Shown here: one piece after another, positions 1 through 10,382 of the stretch
How the letters are laid out: every line of letters starts with the position of its first letter
Numbering within the stretch: position 1 is the stretch's first letter
Source of the DNA: Methylobacterium sp. E-005
GTDB lineage: Bacteria > Pseudomonadota > Alphaproteobacteria > Rhizobiales > Beijerinckiaceae
Reading direction: 5' to 3'
NCBI RefSeq assembly: GCF_022829725.1
Contig: NZ_JAKSYG010000053.1
Span: forward strand, 1 to 64,000
Length of the DNA stretch: 64,000 bases
The notes under the pieces: generated by a model
The model's input: only the letters and a program-made list of their open reading frames with translations
Told to the model about the DNA's origin: nothing
The model's database searches: none
Program-made: the position numbers and the translations under genes

Positions 1-290
1 GCAGCACCGATAGGAAAGACCCCGGATAGAAGGACACCTCCAGCACGGGGTCGGTGGCGATGCCGCCGAGCACGCCGGTGCCGGTCGCGGGTTGACCGTG
101 GAAGGCGGGGCCGGGGGCGATGACGGGCGGGAGCAGGGCGAGGATGTAGGCGAGCGAGGGCTTCTCGAGCGGGCGGGACGGGAGCGGAGGCGCCGCGGGG
201 GCCGCTTGCACCACCGAGGTGCGGGGCTGCGAGAGGGGCGGCGCGGGGTCCACGCGCCGGGCGGCGTGGTCGGGCGTGGCGAGCGCGGGT
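1..290 (-). pseudogene. Decayed 3' end of an RND efflux pump gene
   Basis: Read on the minus strand, this stretch aligns base by base, with many mismatches and small indels, to the 3' part of the intact RND pump gene next door (about 527-770). Shared blocks include GCTTGCACCACCGAGGTG and a CACGCCGGTGCCG block, in the same order and spacing. No open frame is maintained. It is either a degenerated tandem copy or the tail of a second RND pump gene that continues left of the window. The similarity is seen directly; the duplication scenario is inferred. Confidence 0.6.
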
Positions 291-431
291 GCAGTACAGA
301 GCGATGGCCTTCATGAAGGGCGGACGTCAGCCGGAATCCGGTTTGGCATCACCTGAAACCCTTCGGGGGCCACCCTCCCCCGCAGAGGGGGGAGGGAGAC
401 CCGCGCTTCTCTCAGTACACTGAGGTGCAGC

Positions 432-3400
432 TTACTCCGCCGCCACCCGCGCCGGCTCGTGGCGCACCTCAGCTTCCGCCCGCTCCCCCTCCGCCACCGC
501 CGTCCGCCGGAACAGGCGCATCACGACGACAAAAAACACCGGCACGAAGAACACCGCCAGCACGGTCGCGGTGATCATGCCGCCCATCACGCCGGTGCCG
601 ATCGCCTGCTGGCTCTTCGAGGCGGCGCCGGTGGCGATGGCCAGCGGCACCACGCCGAAGATGAAGGCGAGCGAGGTCATCACGATCGGCCGGAACCGGA
701 GCGTCGCCGCCTCGATCGCGGCTTGCACCACCGAGGTGCCGGGCTTCCAGAGGTCCTTGGCGAATTCCACGATCAGGATCGCGTTCTTGGCCGAGAGGCC
801 GATGATCGTGATCAGCCCGATCTTGAAGTACACGTCGTTGGGCATGCCGCGCAGGTACACGGCCGCCAGCGCGCCGATCACGCCGAGCGGAATCACCAGC
901 ATCACCGAGACCGGGATGGCCCAGCTCTCGTAGAGCGCGGCGAGGCACAGGAACACGATCACCACCGAGAGCGCCAGCAGCAGGGTCGCTTGGCTCCCCG
1001 CCTGCTTCTCCTGGTAGGACTGGCCGGTCCAGGCGTAGCCGAAGCCCTTGGGCAGCTGGAGCATCAGCCGCTCCATCTCGGCGATCGCGTCACCCGACGT
1101 GTAGCCGGGGTTCGGCTCGCCGGTGAAGCGCACCGACTGGTAGCCGTTGTAGCCGACGATCTGGCTCGGCCCCATGCCCCATTTCAACTCGGCGAAGGAC
1201 GACATCGGCACCATCGTCCCCGTGGCGTTCTTCACCGCGTAGTTGAGGATGTCGGACGCGTTCATGCGCTGGAGCTGCTCGGCCTGCACGTAGACCCGCT
1301 GCATCTTGCCCCGGTTGGGGAAATCGTTCGGGTAGACCGAGCCGAGGTTGAGCTGGATCGTGGCGTTGATGTCCTCGTACTTCACGCCCAAAGCCGCCGC
1401 CTTCTCGCGGTCGATGACCAGCTCGGCCTGCGGGGTCGGGGGCAGGCCCTCGATCTTCACCTTCTGGAGGATCGGGCTGCCCTGCGCGAGCTTCAGCAGT
1501 TGCTCCTGGGCCCCCAGAAGCGCCGCGTATCCGCGGTTCGCCCGGTCCTGCAGGCGGAACGAGAAGCCCGCCGCGTTGCCGAGGTTGTCCACCGGCGGCG
1601 GTTCCTGGGCGTCCACCGTGGCATCCCGGTAGTTGGCCAGCGCCGCGTTGGTGTTGGCCACCAGCGCGGCGGCCGAACTCTTGGCGTCGCGCTCGGACCA
1701 GGGCTTGAGGGTCACGAAGGCCTGGCTGGTGCTAGGCGCCTGCCCTGAGAACGAGTAGCCGTTGAGCATCGTCACGGTGGCGACGCCGGGCTGCGCCAGC
1801 AGGTACTCCTCGACCTTGCGGACCGCCTCCTGGGTGCGGTTGTAGGAGGCGCCGGGCGGCGTCTGGATGTCGACCGTGAAGAAGCCCTGATCCTCCACCG
1901 GCAGGAAGCCCTCCGGCAGGTTGACGAAGGCGTAAGCGGTCCCCGCCACCAGGGCGAGGTAGACCAGCATCACCCGGCCGGACTTGCGGATGAAGGCCGC
2001 GGTGCCACGGCCGTAGCGGGCGGTCTCCCGGTCGACGAACCGGTTGAACATCCCGAACACGCCGCCCTTGGCATGGCCGTGGCCCTTGGCGACCGGCTTG
2101 AGGAAGGTCGCGCAGAGCGCGGGCGTCAGCGACAGGGCGAGCAGCGCGGAGAACGCGATGGAGGTAACCATCGCGATCGAGAACTGCCGGTAGATGATGC
2201 CCACCGAGCCGGGGAAGAACGCCATCGGCACGAACACCGCCATCAGCACCAGGGTGATGCCGATGATCGCGCCCGTGATCTGCCCCATGGCCTTCTTGGT
2301 GGCTTCCTTGGGGGGCAGCCCCTCCTCGTTCATGATCCGCTCGACGTTCTCCACCACCACGATGGCGTCGTCGACCAGGATGCCGATGGCCAGCACCATG
2401 CCGAACATGGTGAGCACGTTCACCGAGAAGCCGGCGAGCCACATCACCGTGACGGTGCCCATCAGGGCGATCGGCACCACGATGGTGGGGATCAGGGTGT
2501 AGCGGATGTTCTGCAGGAACAGGAACATCACGAGGAAGACCAGCACCACCGCCTCGACCAGCGTGTGCAGCACCTTCTCGATCGAGGCTTCCACCGCCGG
2601 GGTGATGTCGTAGGGGATGTCCCACTTCAGGTCCGGCGGGAAGAACTGGGACAGCTCGACCATCTTGGCGCGGATCGCCTTGGCGGTCTCCAGCGCGTTG
2701 CCGTCGGGGGCGAGGGTCACCGAGATGCCGGCGGCCGGGCCGCCGTTGAGGCGCGTGGAGAACTGGTAGGCGTCGCCGCCGAGCTCGATCCGGGCGACGT
2801 CGCGCAGGCGCACGTTCGAGCCGTCGGGATTGGCCCGCAGCACGATGGCGCCGAACTCCTCGATCGTGCCGAGCTGGCCCTTCACGATGATCGGCATGGT
2901 GAGCGCCGTCCCGGTCGGGCTCGGCTGCGCGCCGACCGCCCCGGAGGCGACCTGGACGTTCTGGTTGCGGATCGCCTCGGTGACCTCCGAGGCGTTGAGC
3001 GACAGCCCGCGCAGCTTGTCGGGATCGACCCAGACCCGGAGCGACCGCTCGGTGGAGTAGAGGGTCGCGCGGCCGACGCCGGGGATGCGGCGAATCTCGT
3101 TGATGACGTTGCGGATCAGGAAGTCGCCGAGGCCCACCTCGTCCATCGACCCGTCCTTGGAGACGAGGGTGATGATGTTGAGGGTCGCGGCCGAGGCCTC
3201 CTCCACGAGGATGCCGTTCTGGCGCACCTCAGCCGGAAGGCGCGCCTCCACGCGCTTCAACCGGTTCTGCACCTCCACCGAGGCGAGCGACGGGTCGGTG
3301 CCGGGCTGGAAGGTGGCGGTGATGTTGACCGAGCCGAACGAGTCGGTGGTCGACTCGAAGTTCATGATGTTGGCGGCGCCGTTCAGCTCATCCTCGATGA

Positions 3401-3590
3401 GCCGGGTGGTGCCGACGTAGAGGCTCTCCACCGAGGCCCCCGGATAGGCCGTCGAGAGCGCGATGGAGGGCGGGGCGATCACCGGATACTGCGCCACCGG
3501 CAGGTTCGGGATGGCGAGTGCGCCGCCCAGGCAGATGAACAGGGCCACCACCCAGGCGAAGACCGGCCGGTCGATGAAGAAGCGTGCCAT
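432..3590 (-). CDS. RND multidrug efflux pump, inner-membrane subunit (HAE1/AcrB family)
   Basis: Proton-driven trimeric exporter of the AcrB/MexB class that moves hydrophobic drugs and other toxic compounds from the inner membrane and periplasm to an outer-membrane channel. At 1052 residues it has the normal family length. It opens with the typical MARFFIDRPVFAWVVAL first membrane helix. Further helices cluster around residues 340-500 and 870-1030. The proton-relay Asp pair lies in GILVDDAIVVVENV, near residue 406. It sits 18 bases downstream of the adaptor gene on the same strand, so the two form an operon. No TolC-type outer-membrane factor or TetR/MarR regulator is visible nearby, so those partners must be encoded elsewhere. 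Substrates cannot be read from sequence. Confidence 0.96.
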   Translation of the reverse strand: MARFFIDRPVFAWVVALFICLGGALAIPNLPVAQYPVIAPPSIALSTAYPGASVESLYVGTTRLIEDELNGAANIMNFESTTDSFGSVNITATFQPGTDPSLASVEVQNRLKRVEARLPAEVRQNGILVEEASAATLNIITLVSKDGSMDEVGLGDFLIRNVINEIRRIPGVGRATLYSTERSLRVWVDPDKLRGLSLNASEVTEAIRNQNVQVASGAVGAQPSPTGTALTMPIIVKGQLGTIEEFGAIVLRANPDGSNVRLRDVARIELGGDAYQFSTRLNGGPAAGISVTLAPDGNALETAKAIRAKMVELSQFFPPDLKWDIPYDITPAVEASIEKVLHTLVEAVVLVFLVMFLFLQNIRYTLIPTIVVPIALMGTVTVMWLAGFSVNVLTMFGMVLAIGILVDDAIVVVENVERIMNEEGLPPKEATKKAMGQITGAIIGITLVLMAVFVPMAFFPGSVGIIYRQFSIAMVTSIAFSALLALSLTPALCATFLKPVAKGHGHAKGGVFGMFNRFVDRETARYGRGTAAFIRKSGRVMLVYLALVAGTAYAFVNLPEGFLPVEDQGFFTVDIQTPPGASYNRTQEAVRKVEEYLLAQPGVATVTMLNGYSFSGQAPSTSQAFVTLKPWSERDAKSSAAALVANTNAALANYRDATVDAQEPPPVDNLGNAAGFSFRLQDRANRGYAALLGAQEQLLKLAQGSPILQKVKIEGLPPTPQAELVIDREKAAALGVKYEDINATIQLNLGSVYPNDFPNRGKMQRVYVQAEQLQRMNASDILNYAVKNATGTMVPMSSFAELKWGMGPSQIVGYNGYQSVRFTGEPNPGYTSGDAIAEMERLMLQLPKGFGYAWTGQSYQEKQAGSQATLLLALSVVIVFLCLAALYESWAIPVSVMLVIPLGVIGALAAVYLRGMPNDVYFKIGLITIIGLSAKNAILIVEFAKDLWKPGTSVVQAAIEAATLRFRPIVMTSLAFIFGVVPLAIATGAASKSQQAIGTGVMGGMITATVLAVFFVPVFFVVVMRLFRRTAVAEGERAEAEVRHEPARVAAE

Positions 3591-3608
3591 GGTCGGGGTC
3601 TCCCGCGA

Positions 3609-4910
3609 TCAGTGACGCTGGGCGGCGGCGCGCTGCGCCGCGTTCGCCGTGTCGCCCGCATTCTTGTCGCCCGGCGCGTCGGATGCCTCGTCGGCATCGT
3701 GCTTCGGGCCGGTCTCGCCATGGACCGGGGTCTGATCGAGGGGCTTCACCTTGGCGCCCACGGTGATCTTCTGGAAGCCGTCGACCACGACCCGCTCGCC
3801 GGCCTTGAGCCCGGACCGGATCAGCCAGTTCTGGCCGACCACCGGCCCGACCTCGACGGGCTGGCGCATCACGGTCTCGTCGGCGCGGACCACCCAGACC
3901 TCGGCGCGGCCGTCATCGGTACGCTGGATCGCCTGCTGCGGCACCGCGATCGCGTCGGAATCGATGCCCTGCTTGATCCGCGCCCGGACGTACATGCCGG
4001 GGAAAAGCTCGTCGTGCGGGTTCGGGAACTGCACCCGCAAAGTGACCTGCCCGGTGCTCGGGTCGGCGGTGACGTCCGAAAACAGCAGGCGGCCGGCCAG
4101 CGGGTAGAGGGAATTGTCGTCCATGATCAGGTGGACGTTGGCGGTGTTGTCCTCCAGCCGCGCCAGCTCGCCGCTGGCGAGGTCCCGGCGCAGGCGGTTG
4201 AGTTCGCCCACCGATTGCGTGATGTCGACGTAGATCGGGTCGAGCTGCTGAATCGTGGCGAGCGCCCCCATGGCGCCGGGCTCGATCAGCGTGCCCTCGG
4301 TCAGCAGCGCCCGGCCGATGCGGCCGGTGATCGGCGCGCGCACATCGGTCCAGTCGAGGTTGAGCTGCGCCTTCTGGCGGCTCGCCTTGGCGCCTGCCAC
4401 CTCGGCCTCGGCCTGCTTCTTGGCCGCGAAGGCCGCATCGTACTGCGCTTGGCTGGCGGTGGCGCGGGAGAGCAGCTGCTCAAGCCGGTCGGCCTGCTGG
4501 CGGGCCAGCACCTGGGCGGCCTCCTGGCGGGCCAGCGCCGCGTCGGCGCTGGCAAGTTCGACCTCGTAGGGGGCGGGGTCGATCTTGTAGAGGATGTCCC
4601 CCTCCTTGACCATGCTGCCCTGCTCGAACAACCGCTTGACCACGAGGCCGGACACCCGGGCGCGAACCTCGGCGATGCGCATCGGCGCGACGCGGCCCGG
4701 CAGGTCACGCAGGTACGGGATCGCCTGGGGCTCCACCTTGACGTAGCCGACCTCCGGCACGGGCGGGGCCGGTGCGGCGGCCTGCTTCGGGTTGCAGGCC
4801 GCAAGGCCGAGGAGAAACAGGGCCGCGGGCAGGATCGCCGCGGCGCGGCGCGGAAACGGGAGTCGGGCGGGAAGATTACGGGTCACGAGTACCGACGCTC
4901 CTGAAAGCAT
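3609..4910 (-). CDS. RND efflux periplasmic adaptor (membrane fusion protein)
   Basis: Periplasmic adaptor of 433 residues (AcrA/MexA family) that bridges the RND pump to the outer-membrane channel. The N-terminus has a basic stretch, a hydrophobic segment and a lipobox-like LAAC (Cys near residue 39), so the mature protein is probably a lipoprotein anchored in the inner membrane. A biotinyl-lipoyl-like half (VRARVSGLVVKRLFEQG), a long helical hairpin rich in Ala, Gln and Glu, then beta-barrel segments follow in the family order. The C-terminal tail is charged and Asp/Ala-rich. The start codon is uncertain because no strong ribosome site precedes position 4910; a GTG a few codons in is an alternative. 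It is the first gene of the two-gene efflux operon. Confidence 0.94.
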   Translation of the reverse strand: MLSGASVLVTRNLPARLPFPRRAAAILPAALFLLGLAACNPKQAAAPAPPVPEVGYVKVEPQAIPYLRDLPGRVAPMRIAEVRARVSGLVVKRLFEQGSMVKEGDILYKIDPAPYEVELASADAALARQEAAQVLARQQADRLEQLLSRATASQAQYDAAFAAKKQAEAEVAGAKASRQKAQLNLDWTDVRAPITGRIGRALLTEGTLIEPGAMGALATIQQLDPIYVDITQSVGELNRLRRDLASGELARLEDNTANVHLIMDDNSLYPLAGRLLFSDVTADPSTGQVTLRVQFPNPHDELFPGMYVRARIKQGIDSDAIAVPQQAIQRTDDGRAEVWVVRADETVMRQPVEVGPVVGQNWLIRSGLKAGERVVVDGFQKITVGAKVKPLDQTPVHGETGPKHDADEASDAPGDKNAGDTANAAQRAAAQRH

Positions 4911-5038
4911 GCGTCTGCAAGGCGGCGCGGAGCATGGGCCCGCGCATCGTCGAGGCGAATCCCGGGGCCGATCCGCGACCGGCCGGGGGTGATCCGGACA
5001 GGCACACCCCGCGTCGGCCGTCCGGCCGAGGGCGCGCG

Positions 5039-5452
5039 TCAGACCAGCCGCGGGGGCCGGTGCAGCGAGCCGTCCGGCACGGAGGCCGGCACGGCATCGG
5101 ACCTGTAATCGAACGATGCGGAGACAGTGTGTCCAGGCCGCGGCGCCTCAACCGGCGGTCGTGGCAGACCCAGCTCGGTGAAAATCTCGCTGTCGGCGGC
5201 ACAGAGGTCGGTGCGTCCGAGACCCGAACGCTCGGCCTCGGGCTGCGCATCCGGTGTGCCCGACAGGATCGCCATGCGGGCACCCGCGACGGCGCAGGCC
5301 GGCCCCTCCACCCGCGCGGCCTCAGTCGGCGCAGGCATGGCAATCACCGCCACCGTCGCGAGGACGAGCAGCGCCAGCACGGCGAGGCCCCGGACGAGGC
5401 GCTCCGGCGCGCCCGCGACACGGCGGGCCAGGAGGGCGGCGGATTGGATCAC
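5039..5452 (-). CDS. Hypothetical small membrane-anchored protein
   Basis: Tentative gene of about 137 residues reading from a GTG. A single hydrophobic segment (LAVLALLVLATVAVIAMP) follows a basic stretch, and the rest is a polar tail with two Cys. I recognise no family. The frame stays open far upstream, but that part has an arginine-rich, shadow-like composition, so the gene probably begins near this GTG. It lies between the efflux operon and the divergently read transpeptidase. It could be a non-coding shadow; the amino acid pattern favours coding only weakly. Confidence 0.35.
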   Translation of the reverse strand: MIQSAALLARRVAGAPERLVRGLAVLALLVLATVAVIAMPAPTEAARVEGPACAVAGARMAILSGTPDAQPEAERSGLGRTDLCAADSEIFTELGLPRPPVEAPRPGHTVSASFDYRSDAVPASVPDGSLHRPPRLV

Positions 5453-5661
5453 GAACTTGAGATAAGCATGGCCGTCACCGGGTTCAATCACCCATGGCGT
5501 CGCGCCGTCCGGTCCCTGTTGCACGAAAGCAACGACCACGCCCGGAAGAACCCTCCCCGGCAGCCCGGCCTCAACCTTGCCGCGAAGTCGGGGCCGGGTT
5601 CGGCGCATGACCGAGCGGCCGCCGCCGAGGCCTGCGCCGCAATCAAGGAGGGATGGAAACC

Positions 5662-6222
5662 ATGTCGAGACAGATCGCGATGCTCGCGCTCGCGGGTGCC
5701 CTGCTGGGGAGCACGCCCGCGTCCGCCGGCCCGCTGGACAGCGGGCCGATCGCGGATTTCCTGAATGTCTTCCGCAGTCAGGCAATCCCACGCGAGACGA
5801 TTGGCTGGAACAGCACCGAGAAGCCCGGCACCATCGTGATCTCCACCCGCCAACGCCGGCTCTATTACATTCTCGGTAACAGCGAGGCGATCCGCTACGG
5901 CGTCGGCGTCGGCCGTCAGGGCTTCTCCTGGTCCGGCACCAAGACCGTGACGATGAAGAAGGAATGGCCGGCTTGGCGCCCGCCGCAGCAGATGCTGGCC
6001 CGCCGCCCGGACCTGCCGCGCTACATGGCCGGCGGCCAGGACAATCCGTTGGGCGCCCGCGCCCTCTATCTCGGCTCCTCGCTCTACCGGATCCACGGCT
6101 CCAACGAGCCGGACACGATGGGCGCGGCGGTCTCCTCCGGCTGCATCCGCATGACCAACAAGGACGTGGTCGATCTCTACGATCGGGTCCGCGTCGGCAC
6201 CAAGGTGGTCGTGCGCGATTGA
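5662..6222 (+). CDS. L,D-transpeptidase (YkuD domain), exported
   Basis: Periplasmic peptidoglycan enzyme of the ErfK/YbiS/YkuD family, which forms 3-3 cross-links or attaches proteins to meso-diaminopimelate. The protein is about 186 residues. An N-terminal signal sequence ends near AGALLGSTPASAG. The YkuD domain carries the catalytic signature IHGSN...SSGCIRM, with the nucleophilic Cys near residue 160 and the conserved His about 17 residues before it. An ATG nine bases upstream (5653) abuts the AAGGAGG ribosome site; the ATG at 5662 has more workable spacing, so I chose it. The gene stands alone. Alphaproteobacteria with 3-3 cross-linked walls usually carry many paralogues, so the exact role cannot be assigned. 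Confidence 0.93.
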   Translation: MSRQIAMLALAGALLGSTPASAGPLDSGPIADFLNVFRSQAIPRETIGWNSTEKPGTIVISTRQRRLYYILGNSEAIRYGVGVGRQGFSWSGTKTVTMKKEWPAWRPPQQMLARRPDLPRYMAGGQDNPLGARALYLGSSLYRIHGSNEPDTMGAAVSSGCIRMTNKDVVDLYDRVRVGTKVVVRD

Positions 6223-6316
6223 TTGTGCGCGCGCAGGACGTTTGTCGGCAGGCGCGGGGAGTGTGTCGGCCTGGGGGCGCAAAGTTTGTCGGCACGCGTC
6301 CAGGCCAGCCTGATCA

Positions 6317-6786
6317 TTGAGTTCCGGCCCCGAATGCGTGAGCGGGTTTCTTTGCGCCCGGGGCATTGAGCCCGCGCCGGACAAGCGCGACGTTGACGCG
6401 TTCGTCTACGACTGGGACGACGCCTTCGTCGCCGAGGCGCTCCGCCACGGGCTTGGCGCGGTGGCTGTCGCCGACCATCACGATGGCGCCTTCCTCCCCG
6501 ACGTCATCGCGGCCGCGAAGCGGCTCGGGCCGGTGTTCGGCCCGCCTCGGTGAACCCGCCGTGGAAGTCCTGCGTCAGGCGTCTCTGGCCGACGAGGCGC
6601 GCATCATGCACATGCCGCCGCAACCGCCGACCAACCGCGTCGTCAGGATCGCGATCCGCTCCAGCATCACCGGTGCCGATACGCGCGTCATCCTCGTCAA
6701 CAAGGGCTTCACCGCGTTCATCGGCGGCCAGGGTTCGGGGACGAGCGCCGTCCTGAAGTTCTTGCGCTTGGGCCTCGGCAAGTCCG
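6317..6786 (+). pseudogene. Relic of a PHP-domain ATPase (TrlF-like)
   Basis: Two reading frames give consecutive parts of one protein. The first (6317-6553) has a PHP-type metal motif in GLGAVAVADHHDGAF. The second (from about 6540) has a strand followed by FIGGQGSGTSAVLKF, a P-loop whose essential Lys is replaced by Thr. This order, PHP motif then ATPase P-loop, is that of TrlF-like PHP-ATPases, which are often carried in defence or mobile neighbourhoods. The frameshift, the lost Walker A lysine and the abrupt end show it is non-functional. The family name is inferred from motif order. The 3' end runs straight into transposase-like sequence. Confidence 0.55.
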
Positions 6787-6975
6787 ATGGCGGTCAGGCG
6801 CTGGCCCAGCGGGCCCGGATCGTGCTGGCCTGCGCCGAGCCCGGCTCCACGAACGGGGGCGTCGCCCACAGCCTCGGGGTCAGCTGTCGAAGCATCACGA
6901 CGTGGCGCGTGCTTCCTCGCCCGCCGCTTCGACAGTCTCGTCGACCTGCCACGCTCCGATGCGCCACGTCGTGAC
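6787..6975 (+). pseudogene. IS630-family transposase N-terminal relic
   Basis: The frame reads LAQRARIVLACAEPGSTN, followed by a helix-turn-helix-like stretch with a LGVS turn and TTW. This is characteristic of the DNA-binding N-terminus of IS630-type transposases. The next conserved block (ARRFDSLVDLPRSDAPR) appears only after a frame change near 6900. The DDE catalytic domain and terminal repeats are absent, so this is a dead fragment. It marks an old insertion beside or into the PHP-ATPase relic. Confidence 0.6.
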
Positions 6976-7365
6976 CAGCGGTCTGCAAAATCCGACGTTT
7001 GGCGCGAACCGATCCGAGGGAGGATCCAAGGGGGGATCCAAACGAGATGGGCGCCGGACTCCCGGGAAGGCGGAGGCGCAATCGGCACCGGCTCTCCCCG
7101 GCCGGTAGTGAGAGCGTTGAAACCCGTGATCCGGGTTTTCGGGAGGGTGCGATCCAGGGTCGCGAGTTCGCACGGGCCCCGGTCGGCGCGGAGGGGACCC
7201 ATGTCCCGGACCTACGGAAACGTGGATGCAGACGTTGCATCCGGGCACAAGAAGCATCACACACGCGACAGATTCTCGGACCGTTCGGTGCGCAGCCCTT
7301 GAGTGAGGTGCGCCGAAGAGTCGGCAGTTCGGCGCCGTCCGTGATCATCCAGACAATAGGAATCC
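6976..7365. other. Intergenic stretch upstream of the formaldehyde oxidation genes
   Basis: No coding frame recognised. It contains a short direct repeat around 7017-7042 (AGGATCCAA / GGGATCCAA). It must hold the promoter and leader of the dehydrogenase gene that starts at 7366, but I see no convincing -35/-10 pair. Confidence 0.4.
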
Positions 7366-8505
<1,140 letters not shown>

Positions 8506-8512
8506 GCAGGAT

Positions 8513-8552
8513 GGGCGCGGATCCTTTCCTCTGGGTCTGAGGATCCGCGCCC
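8513..8552 (+). terminator. Hairpin downstream of the dehydrogenase gene
   Basis: A perfect 12-bp inverted repeat, GGGCGCGGATCC / GGATCCGCGCCC, flanks a 16-base loop 8 bases after the stop codon. No T-run follows, so it may be a terminator, an attenuator or an RNA-stabilising 3' hairpin between this gene and the hydrolase. Confidence 0.6.
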
Positions 8553-8718
8553 CCTCCGGCTGTTCCCCTCGCGAGGGACGCCCGCATCCTGCCCTGAGCC
8601 CACGCGGGAGACTGGCACGCGGCGAGCGATCCAAACGTCGCTGGGCTCCGTCAAAAGCTGTCCCACACCATCCAGCCCCGCGCGGGGCTTTCGCCTCCCG
8701 GGTAGGAGAACAAAGCTG

Positions 8719-9552
8719 ATGGAAACCATCTCGAAGGCCCGCGCCCATGGCGGCACGCAGGGTGTCTACAAGCACGATGCGCAGACCACGCAATGCGCGA
8801 TGACGTTCGCGGTGTTCGTACCGCCCCAGGCCGAGAACGGCCCGGTCCCGGTGCTGTGGTACCTGTCGGGCCTCACCTGCACGCACGCCAACGTCATGGA
8901 CAAGGGCGAGTACCGGGCCGCAGCCGCCGAGCAGGGCGTGATCATCGTGGCTCCCGATACCAGCCCGCGCGGCCCCGGCATCCCCGACGAGGACGGCAAT
9001 TGGCAGTTCGGCTCCGGCGCCGGCTTCTACCTGGACGCCACGCAGGCGCCCTATGACACGAATTACCGGATGTGGAGCTACATCACGGAAGAGCTGCCCG
9101 CGCTCATCGCGAAGGAATTCCCCGCCGACATGACCCGTCAGGGCATCTTCGGGCATTCCATGGGCGGACACGGGGCGCTCACCATCGCGCTCACCTACCC
9201 GGAGCGCTTCAAGTCCTGCTCCGCATTCGCGCCGATCGCCCAGCCCTCCACGGCCGGCTGGTCGAAGCCGGCCTTCGAAAAGTATCTCGGTTCCGACCCG
9301 GTCGCCTGGCGCGCCCACGACGCCACCGCGCTGATCGAGGACGGCAAGCGCTTCCCCGAGTTCCTGGTGGATCAGGGCACCGCCGACAGCTTCCTTCAGG
9401 ACGGCCTTCGCCCCTGGCTGCTGGAAGAGGCCTGCAAGAAGGCCGGCATCGCCCTGACCCTCAACATGCGCGAGGGCTACGACCATTCCTACTTCTTCAT
9501 CTCGACCTTCATGGCCGACCATATTGCCTGGGCGGCCGCGCGCCTGAAGTGA
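8719..9552 (+). CDS. fghA: S-formylglutathione hydrolase
   Basis: Serine esterase of the alpha/beta-hydrolase fold (esterase D family). It hydrolyses S-formylglutathione to formate and glutathione, the second step after the upstream dehydrogenase. The 277-residue length matches the family. The nucleophile Ser lies in GHSMGGHGALT (near residue 149), the oxyanion region is YLSGLTCTH, an acidic residue lies in FLVDQGTADSF, and the catalytic His is in YDHSYFF close to the C-terminus. A ribosome site (AGGAGA) precedes the ATG. A long hairpin just past the stop closes the transcription unit. Confidence 0.97.
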   Translation: METISKARAHGGTQGVYKHDAQTTQCAMTFAVFVPPQAENGPVPVLWYLSGLTCTHANVMDKGEYRAAAAEQGVIIVAPDTSPRGPGIPDEDGNWQFGSGAGFYLDATQAPYDTNYRMWSYITEELPALIAKEFPADMTRQGIFGHSMGGHGALTIALTYPERFKSCSAFAPIAQPSTAGWSKPAFEKYLGSDPVAWRAHDATALIEDGKRFPEFLVDQGTADSFLQDGLRPWLLEEACKKAGIALTLNMREGYDHSYFFISTFMADHIAWAAARLK

Positions 9553-9560
9553 TCGTGCCA

Positions 9561-9603
9561 CACCCGCAACGCCGTCGGGGAGCAATGCCCCCGACATCGG
9601 GTG
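9561..9603 (+). terminator. Terminator-like hairpin after the hydrolase gene
   Basis: Two nested arms: outer CACCCG with CGGGTG, inner GTCGGGG with CCCCGAC, with a small internal bulge. It lies just after the stop codon and probably ends the formaldehyde oxidation transcript. There is no T-run, as is common in very GC-rich genomes. Confidence 0.6.
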
Positions 9604-10076
9604 CAAGGTGCCGTCCAGGGCGCCTGCGGGTGGGCGCGATCCGACCGCGTTCTGAAAGCCCTGGCGACCCGCAGCATGCCGGAGATCGATCGGGGGGCTC
9701 GTCCGCTTGTCCGGCAAGCTCTCTGCGAAGCGGACCTTCGACGTCCGGCCATCGTCGGCCGGCGCCCAGCACCCCGGCGAACGTCTCAGAGGGGTGGTTT
9801 TCTGCCGGTCGGCACTGAGGGATCAGCGGCGCAGAAGAGGACGTTCGCGCAATCCGCCGTTGAGATCCGCCTCGAAGGCCTCAGTAGGCGGGCACCGGGC
9901 GGCGCCAGCTTCGACATCTCAGGCTGGTAACCGCGCAGCAGGCTTCCTGACCTCGTGCTCGCGCAGACCCGGTCCCGCTCCCTCGATCTCACGACCTCCT
10001 GCCTCTCCAAGAGCCGGGAGACGACCGAACAGAACGATGTCGCGGACCACCTGACCGGGTGGGTCAACCGCGTCGG
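9604..10076. other. Non-coding or decayed stretch
   Basis: Open frames occur on both strands, but none has a recognisable domain, convincing ribosome site or protein-like composition. I see nothing else in it. Confidence 0.4.
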
Positions 10077-10316
10077 TCAGTGTTGCAGGGTGCGCCCGAT
10101 CACTTTTGCAGCGACTTCCCAGTCTCGTGTGGCTTGGGAGATGAGCACGGCGTCGAAGTGCGTAAGTGGCGCCGATACCAAGCGGCCGTCGCGCACGATG
10201 CGCAGCGGTGCATCCTGGTTCCTCAATGCCGCCCACGCAGCAGCGCGGAACGGCGCCGGGCTCCGTCCGAGCGGGCTATCTTTGTCCGGCCGAAGGGCGC
10301 AGTATGCCGATATCAC
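10077..10316 (-). pseudogene. Fragment resembling the DUF3658 C-terminal domain
   Basis: A 79-codon minus-strand frame reads PLRIVRDGRLVSAPLTHFD followed by an Ala-rich helix ending in a VIGRTL-type tail. That resembles the end of DUF3658 domain proteins, which are normally a few hundred residues long with an N-terminal DUF1835. The only start in frame is a GTG with no ribosome site, and the N-terminal domain is missing. A truncated remnant is therefore most likely. The family link is from memory of the motif, not from a search. Confidence 0.45.
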
Positions 10317-10382
10317 CGGATTGGTTGATCCAGGCTCCGGTGGCTGAGGGTTCGTGCCCCCGCCTGCGACGGACAGGCGCGC

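Noticed and set aside
459-1748. Long plus-strand frame opposite the RND pump gene
   Set aside because: His/Arg/Asp-rich composition typical of an antisense shadow of a GC-rich gene; no motif.
2073-4904. 943-codon plus-strand frame across both efflux genes
   Set aside because: Antisense shadow of two clearly real genes; no domain and abnormal composition.
7017-7042. Short GGATCCAA direct repeat as an insertion target duplication
   Set aside because: Too short, imperfect, and not flanking any recognisable element.
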